A stretch of 6,104 bases of DNA from Ruminococcus sp. (GTDB taxonomy: Bacteria > Bacillota > Clostridia > Oscillospirales > Acutalibacteraceae), in the NCBI GenBank assembly GCA_017380355.1, contig JAFOED010000154.1:1-6104 (forward strand), in the 5' to 3' direction. This document shows positions 6,013 to 6,104 of this stretch, piece after piece; the stretch's first letter is position 1; the number at the start of each line of letters is the position of its first letter. The notes beneath the pieces were generated by a model. That model did not search any database, was not told the DNA's origin, and was given only the letters and a program-made list of their open reading frames with translations. The translations under genes were made by a program, and so were the position numbers.

Positions 6013-6018
6013 GAAAAT

Positions 6019-6022
6019 CCTC
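6019..6022 (-). promoter_or_regulatory. phoH ribosome binding site
   Basis: Minus-strand GAGG six bases before the ATG at 6012. It overlaps the codon after the alternative in-frame GTG (6024), so it supports the shorter start. Confidence 0.7.
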
Positions 6023-6043
6023 ACAACTGATAAACAAATTTAT

Positions 6044-6069
6044 ACAAATATCAGTATACCACAAATATC
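6044..6069. repeat. Direct repeat of nine bases flanking the phoH -10 box
   Basis: ACAAATATC occurs at 6044-6052 and 6061-6069, 17 bases apart start to start, with exactly the -10 box and part of its extension between them. A weaker ACAAATT follows at 6034-6040. Two identical half-sites around a -10 could be an operator, but A/T-rich promoter DNA also produces such repeats by chance. Confidence 0.5.
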
Positions 6070-6081
6070 GGGTGAAATCAA
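6053..6081 (-). promoter_or_regulatory. Sigma-70 type promoter for the phoH operon
   Basis: On the minus strand, TTGATT (6081-6076) and TATACT (6058-6053) are separated by an ideal 17 bases, and the -10 carries the TGn extension (TGG, 6061-6059). Matches to consensus are 4 of 6 and 5 of 6. Transcription would start near 6046, leaving an untranslated leader of about 35 bases before the phoH ATG. This is the best promoter in the window and probably drives phoH through era and perhaps beyond. Confidence 0.7.
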
Positions 6082-6104
6082 AGAAAATATTACATTATAT
6101 ATGG

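Overview
The window is a tightly packed stretch of a bacterial housekeeping operon, read entirely on the minus strand. Right to left in the window, which is the order of transcription, it holds phoH, ybeY, dgkA, era, a small yqzL-like gene, recO and the first 647 codons of mutS2, which runs off the left edge. The gene set and order match the Bacillota cluster phoH-(pgpH)-ybeY-dgkA-(cdd)-era-yqzL-recO. The recO-mutS2 junction and moderate base composition suggest a Clostridia member, perhaps an Oscillospirales/Ruminococcaceae gut anaerobe. That placement is an inference; no rRNA or other marker is present.

Layout: positions 6013-6104 hold a good sigma-70 type promoter for phoH, with a direct repeat around its -10 box. 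phoH and ybeY overlap by 14 bases, ybeY and dgkA are 7 bases apart, and dgkA and era are 11 bases apart, so these four genes are probably co-transcribed and translationally coupled. The only large non-coding gap is 2802-3113, between era and the yqzL-like gene. Most of it is a structured repeat of about 225 bases with terminal inverted repeats, whose right end contains the era stop codon. A candidate second promoter at 2834-2839 lies between this repeat and the yqzL-like gene. The yqzL-like gene overlaps the 5' end of recO by 50 bases and carries the recO ribosome binding site inside its coding sequence. recO and mutS2 are separated by a single base.

Functionally the genes combine ribosome and RNA maintenance (YbeY for 16S rRNA processing and quality control, Era for 30S assembly, PhoH as an RNA-associated ATPase, MutS2 for rescue of collided ribosomes), lipid carrier recycling (the DgkA family) and recombination repair (RecO). 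The core genes are ordinary. The parts worth a second look are the MITE-like element fused to the era stop codon, the hidden overlapping small gene, a terminator-like perfect inverted repeat inside recO, a fourth membrane segment on DgkA, and the absence of pgpH and cdd from an otherwise conserved cluster. I found no novel defence system, CRISPR array, RNA gene or complete insertion sequence.
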